Shown here: positions 48,721 through 59,769 of the stretch, one piece after another | How positions within the stretch are numbered: position 1 is the stretch's first letter | Layout: every line of letters starts with the position of its first letter | Assembly (NCBI GenBank): GCA_019022495.1 | Contig: JAFEKR010000018.1 | Coordinates: forward strand, 992,001 to 1,056,000 | Source of the DNA: Epichloe hybrida | Lineage: Eukaryota; Ascomycota; Sordariomycetes; Hypocreales; Clavicipitaceae | Direction: 5' to 3' | Length of the DNA stretch: 64,000 nucleotides | Program-made: the position numbers and the translations under genes | The notes under the pieces: generated by a model | The model's database searches: none | What the model was told of the DNA's origin: nothing | What the model saw: the letters and a program-made list of their open reading frames with translations, nothing else

Positions 48721-49476
48721 AAAGCACCTTGTGATACTAACATCCATTCCGTGGTTCTTCCTAGATTCTATTCGCCCAATTTCCCCTCCCTTCAGGTTTG
48801 GCAAATGAGTTGCCAAGCAATCACCCAGTCACGGCCATGGCAAGTGCTATTCTAACACACAAAGGGCCACTCTAGATAGCAGCCTCCTCACAACATCGGC
48901 AGTGACACCCAATGAGCTGCAACAAGCTCATATCCCAAAGGTAGGGACATTTGAATGCGTGCTAACCAGTTAAAGAAATTGGCGGATCGAACAAGTTTGT
49001 CCATTTCGGAAGAAAGAAAGAAAACAAAGGAAAGGGCACTGTTTTACTGGGACGGGATACATGTATTGGTGATTTGCTGCTTCTTGTTCTCAAATTGCTT
49101 TCAACGATACCCAATTCCACTCCGAGATGCCATTTGGTTATTTTGAACAGCGCCAATTTGCCAACAAGATGGTTGCGTGGAAAAGTATTATGTAGCATCA
49201 GCAGTTCAGGTGAGGTATCCCGACTGTGACATTTCAATAATTCAGCCTGGAAAATGGAACCCCGGTATAGGGGTGTTCTCGTCGCAGGCAGGGCTCGAAG
49301 GCCTGAAATATTCAGGACATTTCTACGAGGGTTTGTCCATTACCTCATTGAGCATTAATAGGATGCTCGAGAGTCGTGGGTAAATAGTATCATTGTTTGA
49401 AAACAAATGCTCGCTGTTGCTGTCCATTAAACAAACGTAGCTATCCTTATTCACCCGGTGTTAACACAGTGCTTGC
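48721..49476. other. Intergenic region
   Basis: About 750 bases between the ends of the DUF2420 gene and the minus-strand orphan. No gene or notable repeat seen. Confidence 0.5.
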
Positions 49477-50377
49477 TCAGTACTCCGAAGTATACGCAAG
49501 CACCGAAAACGGGTTCGTGATAACTTCCCTGAAGGTCTCTTCGCTCCATCCTTCAAAGTCACTGATGAAAGCGGACCATAGGCCATGGCCTACCATCCCT
49601 CCAACTTCGTATGCTGCGACTTGTGTGAAGACATACGCTGCGATTGCTTCAGGGGTATTATCTTCATTCGGGTCAAGCTGATCTCCTCGTTCTATTAATA
49701 GATTTTGCACTGGTGTGTATCTATGCAAGTTCGCGGGGACGTGTATTGCATTAGAAAGAAAGGAACCATGGTGTTGCTGTTCACTAGAAAAGGGAAAGCA
49801 ACTAGACAAGAAGGGCGCCTACTGGGCCTATGTAGTGCGGTCGGGCGGCCTCGTGATGTGGGGCCACTTTTTTCAAGTTACTTGTGTTTGAGGGAAAGAT
49901 CTTACATGAGCGCGGGGAGGTTCTCGTGCTCGAGGTCTTTAGTCTGGGTCCTTTGCAAGTTTGCGGAAGGCTGTGTGTTTATTAGAGATCGCTTGTACTG
50001 GCAGATTGCCCGGCATTAAACCGCGCCGCAGCATTCCACGAGCGTGGTTCGCTGCACGATAGCATAGCCGTGTCAGATTGTCAACTTGTTTAGATGTAAT
50101 GGAATGAAGGTTGAAAGTCCGCTTTGCCAGGGTGAAGCATCTTTGTCCATCCGATGTCCATCCGAGGGGGTCCAGGGGGGCAAGATTTATTGATTGATAG
50201 TTTCTCATTGCCCCCCTTCCTCTGGATGTGAAACGGCGTGGAAAATTCGAAGGCGAGGTCGGCGCAATATGTAATAAGCTTTCTTGAGCAACCAAGCTTT
50301 TCATTTACTGGGTCTGGGTCAATGCCACGTAGAGTCGTAGACAGGTTTGCACAAGAAGCAAAGCAACAAAGCAGCAT
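49477..50377 (-). CDS. Predicted small orphan protein, 155 residues
   Basis: Three exons, 50377-50309, 49997-49906 and 49783-49477, join in phase using GTAAAT and GTAAGA donors and CTGCCAG and TTTTCTAG acceptors. The protein starts with a cysteine-rich stretch (MLLCCFASCANL) that could be palmitoylated or act as a short membrane anchor. It then has a polar linker and a well-formed helical C-terminal part (NTPEAIAAYVFTQVAAYEVGGM and EGWSEETFREVI). I recognise no family. The C-terminal exon looks strongly coding, while exons 1 and 2 rest on phase and splice signals. The first intron (311 bases) contains another long frame, so an alternative first exon is possible. It is divergent from the NIPA gene. 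Confidence 0.5.
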
Positions 50378-51448
50378 TCAGATGGCTGGCTGCTGGATGG
50401 GGCAGGGCGACCAACGATCAGCTGATGAAAGCGGGACAGGCTTCCCCTGCATGTTCATCTGCTGGGGAATATATGTGTTTATTTATTTATTGCCGGGTGT
50501 GGTGGGTTGGACGTGGCGGCGATTCAATCTGCAGGGGACGGCACGACCAGGGACGCGATCGAGCCAGACTTTAAATCCGTACGTGTATCATCAGTTTCCG
50601 GAGGCCGCATGCAGGCACGATTGCTCCCTATGAAAAACGGCTTGTCTGTTTCGATAGCTCTGCTGTGGATTCGTGTATGTAGGTTCGTGTGTAGGTTCGT
50701 GGTTGGAATGTAACATTGAATTAAGAGGCAGAGACAAGAATAGTCCGTAGCCACAATCGTAATCGCGTGGTGGACCCAGCGAAGACCTGACTGATAATCG
50801 TGCCAGGCCCCACTTCTTTTGGTTTTCGCGTGCCTCTACGGATTACAATGTAACCACCGAAGTGGGAGCCTTCACCACCAGTCGTTTCGTCCTCGACCAG
50901 CCCCAGCTCCGCGCCTTGCTTTGCGACCCTCCACCATCTCGCACTGCCACGACCACCTTTCGTTTCATCGCGAACACCCTCAACGCCCTGTCTCCTTTTC
51001 GCATCTCCTCATCGCCCTCGTGTTCTCTGCCGCCGCCCCCCGTTTCTCCTCCAATTTCTCCCCTTCGTCTGGGACGAAGCTGACGACTTATCATCAACCT
51101 TGACGAGACTAACGATTACCGACCCCGTCCACGTACCACGCCGCATCTACACTCCGCATTCGGCTTTATTCCTCCTCGGCTGGATCGACGTGTGCCTCTC
51201 GACTTATCCCCCACGAATTCTTTCCATTGTTTCATATGCGCCAACGTTGTCAAGCTTAAGAATCGAGTCGTTACCGTGCGTCGTTGCTTGCCTGCCCACT
51301 TCGATAATCTTGTTTCGAGGCAGCTGGCGACGACAACATCCCTCCTTCTTCGTTCTTGGTCGCGTGGCATCATCCTTCTCTCTTTTTTAATCTATCGGAG
51401 TTGGTCCATAGACTTTTGAGACGTTATTTTGGTGTCGCTGCGATCATC
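50378..51448. promoter_or_regulatory. Upstream region of the NIPA-type gene
   Basis: About 1.1 kb. The right part (50,870-51,420) is C/T-rich with many short frames, typical of a long fungal promoter and leader. No gene seen. Confidence 0.5.
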
Positions 51449-53139
51449 ATGCTTGAAGACAAGTACGTTTCCACGACGCTTGAGCCCCTCAGTTCTGTCG
51501 AATCCGTCTCAAACGCACCCGCGATTCCTCTCTTCCAGACCTTCGAGAGATGCCGTCCCACTAACTTGCCTTTGTCTAGATATATTGGCTTGGCGCTTGC
51601 CATGTCGTCAGCGTTGGCCATTGGTCAGTTGCTCCTCCTCGAACGACCTCCCGTCATGCAAAAAAAAAAAAGAAATACTCACCCTCAATTTAGGTACAAG
51701 TTTTGTCATCACGAAGAAGGTTTGTGCCGCTACGCATCTTGGACTGGACTATTTGGGCCTGAACTGCTTTTGAAGCTAACTTTTGTCATATCTCAGGGTT
51801 TGATACAAGCTGAGGAGAGACATGGCTTCGAAGGCGATGGTTTCGTGTATTTAAAGAGCCCGTTATGGTGGGCTGGTATCGCAACCCGTGAGTCCCTCAT
51901 CATCACATGAACGCACTTTCATGCCACTAATCTTGGTTTCAACAGTCGGAATCGGAGAGGTCTGCAACTTCGCCGCTTACGCCTTCGCCCCCGCGATTCT
52001 GGTCACGCCTCTTGGAGCTCTCAGTGTCCTCATCGGCGCTGTTCTAGGATCGTATTTCCTCAAGGAGGAGCTTGGAACGCTAGGCAAGCTAGGTAGTGCC
52101 ATCTGCCTCATCGGCGCTGTGGTGATTGTTCTTCACGCCCCACCGGACGAGGAAATTGAGACCATCGACCAAATTCTGGACTATGCTCTTCGGCCTGGTA
52201 AGACTGGTTCCGCGCGCAAGGTCACGCACGATGCGACCATGTTGTGCCTGTTTCACTAACCGAGCACCATGCCAGGCTTCCTCTTATACGCGGTTACTGT
52301 TGTTGCGTTCGCGCTGTTCATGATCTACAGAATCGCGCCATTGCACGGCAAAAAGAACGCCCTCATCTACCTCTCCATTTGTTCAACCGTCGGCTCCATT
52401 TCAGTCATGTCCGTCAAGGCTTTCGGCATCGCTCTAAAGCTCACATTTGCCGGCAACAATCAGTTCAGCCATCCCTCTACCTACGTCTTTATGATCTTGA
52501 CGGGTGTTTGCATCATCACGCAGATGAATTACTTCAACAAGGCTCTGGCTTCTTTCCCCACCAACATGTAAGTTTACAGCGCCTCGTATCGCGCCATCTC
52601 TCGCGAAAGTCGTCAAACCAGGAACTGATTTGGTTATACAATACAGTGTCAATCCACTCTACTACGTAACGTTTACCACGGCTACTCTCTGCGCCTCGTT
52701 TATTCTGTTCAGCGGATTCAACACCACGGATCCGGTCAACACATTGTCACTTCTCTGCGGCTTTCTGGTGACTTTTACTGGAGTCTACCTCTTGAATCTT
52801 TCTCGTGGCGATCCGAGCGGCCACAAACTTGTTGCTGGGCGAGGCGGATACGACGCTACCCCAACTGACATGGTCTCTGGATTCCAAACTCGGCGCAGCA
52901 TGCAAGCCCGAAGGAGCGGTGACCCATCGCGACACAGCCTCAGCGGCCACGACGACGACAGAGAAGGTCTAATACGGGCATACGACGAAGAAGAAGCCGC
53001 AGGCTTTGGACTCACGGATCTCGCTGAAGACAGTGGGGACGAAGGTCGGTCGAACGGCAATGCCAATGGCAATGGCGAAAAGGAACAGTACGGCAATGCA
53101 ATTGAACTACAAACCCGGAAGAAGTCAGCTGAAAGATGA
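51449..53139 (+). CDS. NIPA-type magnesium transporter
   Basis: Seven exons (51449-51462, 51580-51623, 51694-51719, 51797-51887, 51946-52197, 52276-52567, 52647-53139) give 403 residues. Three of the first exons are under 50 bases, and all joins are in phase. About nine membrane segments are visible. The opening KYIGLALAMSSALAIGTSFVITKKG and the later blocks [25 protein letters not shown] and LGALSVLIGAVLGSYFLKE are the signature of the NIPA family within the drug/metabolite transporter superfamily. Members move Mg2+ and related ions in plasma or endosomal membranes. The C-terminal tail (about 90 residues) is hydrophilic with Asp/Glu and Gly/Asn runs and is probably cytosolic. It converges with rps3 across 1.4 kb. 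Confidence 0.93.
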
Positions 53140-54555
53140 TGTTAGGGGACGCAGAACAGACCGCTGACGGTATCCAATCATCCGAACATTGCGTGGGGCT
53201 GGAATCAATGTCACGGAGAGTGTACACCCGTTGGCCACCTCGTTTTGCGCTCTTTCAGTCTGTTGCCATGGCCTCTTTGCCGTTTAACATTTCCCGAGGC
53301 CCCCATTTAAAGTCAACAAATTCGCCGGTCGACATCATAATTATGCGTGCACGATACAATTTTCCTCATTTTAGTTGGTCACCCCGTTGCGCGAAGAGCG
53401 CGACATCCGTCCCAGGGCGGGGACAGGATGGAATCTACATGACATTTGGGTGATTTTTCGCAAAAAAAAAAAAGTTCAGAAAGATAATCTGAGACGAACG
53501 AGCTGTCTTCATCATTGTCGGTTTTCTTCTATGGTTTTTTTTTTTCTTTGGGAAGGGGGGAGATGGGGGGGGGCGTTTTCTTTCTTTTCTTTTGTCCCCG
53601 CCTGATTTAATCCCATGAGGGATTCGCGAGGGCGGTAAACATCTATCTATGCTGGTGCATTTGGGCAAGGGAACGAAAGCTCACGGTGACGCTGTATGGA
53701 AATTACTCTATTTCCTTGTACGAGTACGAGTACCAAGAACTGCATTATTCATGACAAGGAGGTTCGGTCGGTCGACTGGTGGCATAGTACTGGATGCTTT
53801 GGCGTAGGCGTAGAGGGGTCAGGCGTCTTTCGCATTGATAGATGAATGTATCAAGTCACCTTGAACGATGTTTTCGCCGGCGATTTACTCGGCTGCTCTG
53901 TCCGTACGGGGGTTCGCTCAACCTCATGCCGCCGCGTGTTGTTGTGCCGTGCTTTTTTACGTTACAAGCCGCCGGGCAAGCTTCATGGTGTGGCTTGGCG
54001 GTGGGTTGTAATTTTCACCCTACTTTACTAGTCACGCTCTTCACTCGGCGGGTCAAGAGTAACGGTTCGTAATCTTGTGCCTAGAGTCTTGAATTGTTAC
54101 AGGAGTAGTTGTTCCCTGTTCACTACTTGTACCTAGATTCAGCGCTTCACAAGCATGCACGCGAGACAAAGCTGGCAGAGTCTGCTTGCTTTCTGTTTGT
54201 TTCCGTGGTTCATCGGAATCTCGGGTCTCATTCTCTTTCATGGCTTTAGGTCTACCATTACACATAAAACAAGATTAAAACATTCCAATGCCCTGAGCAG
54301 ATGCAAATAAGATCAATGGATTGACGCCTTCGGGTAGACCGCCATTTTCGCCTTGGCTTCTTTCCTCACTCTCCTCCGCCCGTCCGAGTTTCATACGTGT
54401 AAATTCGTAGGAACGTCATGCTTCCTCGCGCTGTCCCCTTGAATTCCGTTGGTTTCTTTTTTCTTCTCTTTGTGTCAAAATCCATCGCGAAGCCCTTGGT
54501 TGTGTATTCTTTTTTTTTTTTTTTTTTTGCGTTTGTATTCGCGAGCTCTCATCGT
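53140..54555. other. Intergenic region between convergent genes
   Basis: About 1.4 kb with poly-A and poly-T tracts (53,461-53,473; 53,537-53,547; 54,510-54,528) and G-runs near 53,555-53,573. Open frames here are short or mirror rps3. No gene seen. Confidence 0.55.
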
Positions 54556-55713
54556 TTATTGCTCGGCCTCGACGACTTCGCCCTCCTGCTCAGCGACGCG
54601 AGCGTCTTGGCTAGCCTGGGCGGCAGCGGCCTTAGCACCGTAGTCCTGGCTGATGGGCTGGAGAACGGGCTGCTCTTCCTTGGGTTCGTAGATGGTGACG
54701 GCGTCTGGGAGAGACTTCTGAGGGCCGGCCTTGCCGTCGGGGTCAGAGCCACGCATGATCTTGACCTTGATACCCAGGACACCCTGGCGGAGCAGGACGT
54801 GACGAGTGGCAGTGTCGATGAAGTCCTTGGCGGGCTGACCAGAGTGGATCATGAAGCCGTCGGTGAACTTCATCGACTTGGCACGAGCGGCACGGAGCTT
54901 TCCGGAGACGACGACCTCGCAACCCTTGGCGCCGGACTCCATGATGAAGCGGAGGACACCATAGCAGGCGCGACGGACGGCCAGACCGTTGAGGAGCTTG
55001 TAGCGGAGGGACTCGCACTGAGCGACGGCGGAGAGACCACGGTTCTGGACCTTGGCGGCGTACAGGGAGACCGAGTTCTCGGGGAACTTGAAGCGCTTCT
55101 GGATCAGGGAGGTGAGCTCGCGGATGCGGCGGCCCTGCTCACCGAGGACTTCCTGGGTCTGGGTTGCGCGGATGATGATGTCGGTGACGGTAGGGGTGAC
55201 GCGGACCTCGACGCCGGAGTAACCCTCTTCAGCGAGCTCGCGCTGGAAGAACTCGTTGAGCTCGGCGTAGAAGACACCGTCGGCAACGAACTTTCTCCTC
55301 TTGGAACTAGAATATCTGAGTTAGTGACGGTTCATCCTGACATTGGTTCTCGTTGGCAAGTTCTGTGAATCCCGGGAAATTTCGTGGGCCCGTTGCCCAT
55401 TCCTCCACAGCGAGCTGGCATTTGCTTCAAAGCCTGGAGGCTTCCAATCTTCAAATGTTGCAATAGCCCCCATCTCTTTCTCCATGTTGCTGTAAAGAGC
55501 GTTCCATCTCCAATTAACGAGCAGCAGTAGCAGTACGCCGTATTCCTGAACGCAACAAGATTCTCCAAGTCACCCAGACACTTTGTGCAAAACCACTCCT
55601 TCAGGAACGTTGGGCATTTTCATTTCGGCGGGCCTCCCACACAATCTGTTGGTGTACACGGACGATGACAGCAAGCAAGCAGACACTCACATCTGGGATC
55701 CGGGATGAGCCAT
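54556..55713 (-). CDS. rps3: 40S ribosomal protein S3 (uS3)
   Basis: Two exons, 55713-55691 and 55306-54556, give 257 residues. The short first exon (MAHPGSQ plus two bases) and the long first intron (384 bases) are typical of fungal ribosomal protein genes. The join yields [22 protein letters not shown]. The type II KH domain follows with [18 protein letters not shown], then [21 protein letters not shown] and the acidic Ala/Gln-rich tail. uS3 lies at the mRNA entry channel of the small subunit and also acts in ribosome quality control. Codon use is strongly C-ending, as expected for high expression. It shares an 800-base divergent promoter region with the myotubularin gene. Confidence 0.97.
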
Positions 55714-56511
55714 CTTGAATAGATTTGTGTGAGTCGGTATCCCGTTAACGACGAAAAAGGGAGAACGGCGGTCGATGGGGTGGAGGGGGGGGGTATAATT
55801 CGGAAGCGGGCTGAGGTCGGTCGAGAGGGTTTCGCGATGCTCTTCTGCGCAGGATACTTTGGCCCCTCTAATTTTCGTCTGTGGGTTGAGCCCTAAATCT
55901 GCACGCGCAGGAATATTTTTCTGGTCCTCTTGCCTTTTGTGCCGGTGGGCAGTAGGGCAGTGGGGCAGATGTTACCCTTTGCGGAAAATCTACGGAGTGA
56001 CTCTGGGCTCTTGCCATCGCTTACTAATTTTCCTGGTTCCTTCCCCGTTAATACCCATGTCTCAGATGACAACGCCTGACTTCTTCCTGGCTCGCCGCCC
56101 ACCCCCCCACCTTTCCTACCCCGTGCTGGACGTTCAAGCTCGGCTTGTGATCTGCGACGATACATAGTGCTCCAGCACAACCCTCGTCATCCAGTCGTTC
56201 CAGCGCGCCCAGACCATTATCAATACATTGGGAGCTGCTCTTCAGATTGTCTGTTGACGATGTTATAAATCGTCTTCAAGAATATTCCACTTCTCTGTGC
56301 CGCCCGCAGCCGACCTGGATGCGATCCTCTAGAAGTAGCTCATATCCGCTGCGCTGACGACACCTCTGAAGCTGAGTTGCGGACACGGCAGCTGGGAGCT
56401 CCAACAGTTGGCCGCGACAACAGCTTATCTCGCTGTATCGGGGCCTCTTTGACGATCACGTAGATCGAAGGGTTCCCAAAGGAAACGCAAGCCATTTTTA
56501 TCAAAGGAGAG
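55714..56511. promoter_or_regulatory. Divergent intergenic region rps3 / ymr1
   Basis: About 800 bases between the start codons. Near the rps3 side there is a run of G followed by TATAATT (55,785-55,800), C-rich on the rps3 strand as expected for a ribosomal protein promoter. No gene seen. Confidence 0.5.
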
Positions 56512-58944
56512 ATGGAAGCAAGGAAGGTGAGTAGTCGCTGACGGTGATCCCACTGTTAGTTTCAGTCAAAGGCAATCGCATAGTAATATGGACTTGGTAA
56601 ATACTAGGAAATTCGAACCGTTCAAGGCATTTACGGTGGCCAGACCACCACCGGTACTCTACGACTGACCGACTTTCACATGGTCTTTTGTGCTCCCATA
56701 CAACCGCCCACAGATCCAGAATCAGACTCTTCCACGCCACCGAAGATCAGAGAGCGATGGTTGACTTTTCCCATTCTCTCGTACTGTGCCTTTCGACCGA
56801 CACCTCCTTCTTCTCATCAAGCACCGTCCATCCGTATTCGATGTCGAGATTTCACCTTTGTCACTTTCAACTTTGCTGACAATGAGGTGGCCCGGGAAGC
56901 GTTTGACTTTATAAAGTCTCGTACGTGCAAGCTTGGCACTGTCGAGAAGCTTTACGCGTTTAGCCATAGGCCTTTGAAGCATGAAAAGGAGGTGAATGGG
57001 TGGGAACTCTATGACCCCAAGGCCGAGTTTCGCAGACAGGGCATCAGCGAAAAGCTTGCTGACAAAGGCTGGAGGGTTACTAATATCAACCACGACTATT
57101 CATTCTGCGACACTTACCCAGCCGTTTTGGTTGTGCCGTCCAAGATTTCGGATAATGTCCTCAAGTACGCTCGCGAGTTTCGCTCTCGGAATCGAATTCC
57201 TGTATTGTCCTACCTCCACCCCGTCAACAATTGCACCATTACCAGAAGCTCTCAACCGCTCGCCGGCATCACCAGAAAGACGAATGTTCAGGATGAAAGG
57301 CTCGTCGCAGCATCTTTTTCTGCTTGGATGCCCGGTGGCTCGGATGAATCTACACCTCCCGCTAGCCAGCCAGGTTCAGTGGACGGAAGCATGCTCGAGT
57401 CGACATTGACCGACATGGAGCGCTACGAAGATGAGCTCATCTCTCGGTCGGCTGCCGTCTACGACGAAAAGACTGGTGAAACACGAATATATGGACGGCA
57501 GCAGGCCAACATGATTGTCGATGCCCGCCCTACCATTAATGCAATGGTGAACCAAGTGCAAGGCATGGGATCCGAAAACATGGACAAGTACAAGTTCGCA
57601 ACCAAATCTTTCCTTAGTATCGAAAATATTCATGTCATGCGCAACTCCCTAAATAAGGTGGTTGAAGCGCTCAAGGATGCCGATATTTCTCCACTGCCGC
57701 CCAATCGGGAACTCTTGCACCAGAGCGGTTGGCTAAGGCACATACATGATGTTCTGGATGGGTCGGCAATAATTGCTCGAAGAATTGGCATCAATCATTC
57801 ACACGTTTTGATACACTGCTCAGATGGATGGGATCGTACAAGTCAGCTGAGCGCTCTAGCACAAATCATGCTAGATCCGTACTTCAGAACTATTGATGGC
57901 TTCATCGTCCTGATAGAAAAAGATTGGCTCTCATTCGGTCATATGTTTAGGCTACGTTCCGGGCATCTGAATCACGAAGACTGGTTCACCATTCAAAGAG
58001 ATGCCTTGGCCGGGGCCAAGGTTCAACCTGGAGAAAATGATGGGCGAAATGATGCCAAGGTTCAACCTGGAGAAAATGATGGGCGAAATGATGCTTTGCA
58101 AAATGTCCTTACGGGTGCTCGGCGGTTCTTTAACCCAAGCAAGGAGGATGCTGACCTGGCGACGGTCAGTGAGATCGCCTCTGGGAAGGTCGTGGACGAC
58201 GAGGCTACTACTCCGAAGATGGTGAGCCCCGTCTTTCACCAGTTCCTTGACTGTGCGTACCAACTGGTGCGGCAAAATCCTTCCCGCTTCGAGTACAATG
58301 AACGCTTCCTGCGACGGTTGTTGTACCATTTGTACTCCTGCCAGTATGGTACGTTCCTTTACAACTCGGAGAAACAGCGCAAGGACGCCCGAGTCAGTGA
58401 GAGGACGTCCTCGGTGTGGGACTATTTCCTCTGCCGGAGGCAAGAGTTTACCAATCCCGACTTCGACCCGACCATCGATGACAGAGTGAGGGGAAAAGAA
58501 AGAATTCTTCTTCCAAACCTGAAGGATATAAGATGGTGGTATCAAGCGTTTGGCCGGACGGATGATGAGATGAATGCTGGTCTCAATGCCGCCGCTGCAG
58601 CCGAAAACGGCCGCCAAGCAGCAGCATCCAACCTTGACGATTTCCCTCGCCTTGACCAGGACTCACGATCCACCACAGGAACGCCAAAACCGCCGAGCCT
58701 GGGCTGCAGCCAGTCTGTGTTGACGGCGGTTGAGACTGCTCACCAAGCTTTCACCCCAGACGCGAAGCAAGCCTCGCTGCGCCATAGTGCCTCTGCGGAA
58801 GGCTCGAGTGCCTTTACCACGATTCGAGATGGTCTGTCTGGGCTGAATCTAGGCAAAGGCATGCTGAGCAATATTGGCCGCGCAGAAGGATCGGGATCTG
58901 TGCCACCGCCGCGTAAAGAGCAAGAACTGCGCGAGATGACATAG
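56512..58944 (+). CDS. ymr1: Myotubularin-type phosphoinositide phosphatase
   Basis: Two exons, 56512-56526 (MEARK) and 56608-58944, give 783 residues to the first stop. A PH-GRAM domain opens with EIRTVQGIYGGQTTTGTLRLTDFHMVFCAP, followed by the myotubularin phosphatase domain. The CX5R signature HCSDGWDRTSQ places the nucleophile at Cys409 and the arginine at 415. The WDRT form is that of active enzymes, which remove the 3-phosphate of PI3P and PI(3,5)P2 on endosomes and vacuoles. Residues 475-500 are an exact 13-residue tandem duplication in the C-terminal part of the phosphatase domain. The stop at 58,942 is TAG, and the same frame stays open for 143 more codons. The closest yeast relative is Ymr1. 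Confidence 0.93.
58015..58092. repeat. Exact 39-bp in-frame tandem duplication in ymr1
   Basis: Two adjacent, apparently identical 39-base copies beginning GCCAAGGTTCAACCTG. Each encodes AKVQPGENDGRND. Relatives as I recall them have this segment once. The absence of any difference between copies suggests a recent event or an assembly artefact. Confidence 0.9.
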
Positions 58945-59376
58945 AGGGACATCTTCCGCGGACAGGATGAGTTGGGACCTTATGATATTGTGGAGAGCTC
59001 TGACACGGTCGTTCACGAATGTCCCCCGCCTCGCCCGTTCTCCCATAGGCTCCTTATCGCTGATTCGTTATCGGGAGGTTTCCCAAAATGCTATGGGCCT
59101 AAAGATGAACTCAGTTGCGGATGGGCAATAGTTCAGGCAACTGACGAAGCGGAGACGGTCAGCGATGACAATGTCAGTCCCTCATATGGCTTATCTGCTT
59201 CGCCCGATCTGGTAGCATCTGGCTACATGAGACAGTCGACAATGGACGTCCCCAGTTCATCGCTAACGCTACACCAACGACCGGCAATAAGCACATCCGC
59301 AGAAGCCGAAACATCAATTCTAGTGACCAGCTATCAGCAGGACATGGGAGAAAATGGCGAAGGGCTAGCGGGTTGA
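58945..59376 (+). other. Open frame continuing ymr1 after a TAG
   Basis: Directly after the TAG, 143 sense codons follow in the same frame before the next stop at 59,374-59,376. The peptide (RDIFRGQDELGPYDIVE, and so on) is acidic and Ser-rich like the tail before it. It could be the original C-terminus cut off by a nonsense change, a readthrough extension, or a separate exon. No suitable donor site is evident just before the TAG. Confidence 0.5.
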
Positions 59377-59769
59377 GGCCGTACGATGAGAAGGTGGGGG
59401 GGGCGATAAATATATAATAGTGATGGGCTGTTTCATAGACATGATAATGGATGAGATGCACCGAAGCGAAGCATTATCAATATATCTAATACAAGCGACA
59501 TGAGCAGTTTTCAAGTCAAGCTTGGGGCTCTGCTCCTTTTCTGCGTCCTGATAATATAGCTTGTAGACGTTGGAACTTCTTTTATTCGCCTGGTCTATTA
59601 TCTCGTCAAATTCATTTCTGGATTGCACATCCAAGCAAGGCCCGTAAACATAGTTAGCACATCCCCGAACCACCCTTTTTTCTTCACTAGATATATTTTT
59701 TTCTACGTGTGATCCCGATCCGAAGCTCATTGCTTTAATTCTTCACCTACATGGCGAGATTCGAATCGT
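59377..59769. other. Spacer between ymr1 and frs1
   Basis: About 390 bases between the convergent genes, G-rich then A+T-rich at 59,395-59,490. No gene seen. Confidence 0.5.

Noticed and set aside
49939..50304. 121-codon minus-strand frame inside intron 1 of the predicted orphan
   Set aside because: It could be an alternative exon, but its end cannot be joined in phase to the clear downstream exon with acceptable splice sites. I kept the other model at moderate confidence.
54418..55368. 316-codon plus-strand frame over the rps3 locus
   Set aside because: It is the antisense shadow of the strongly biased rps3 coding sequence on the minus strand.
59365..59730. 121-codon minus-strand frame between ymr1 and frs1
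   Set aside because: It overlaps the end of the extended ymr1 frame, has a low-complexity end and shows no domain or splice partner.
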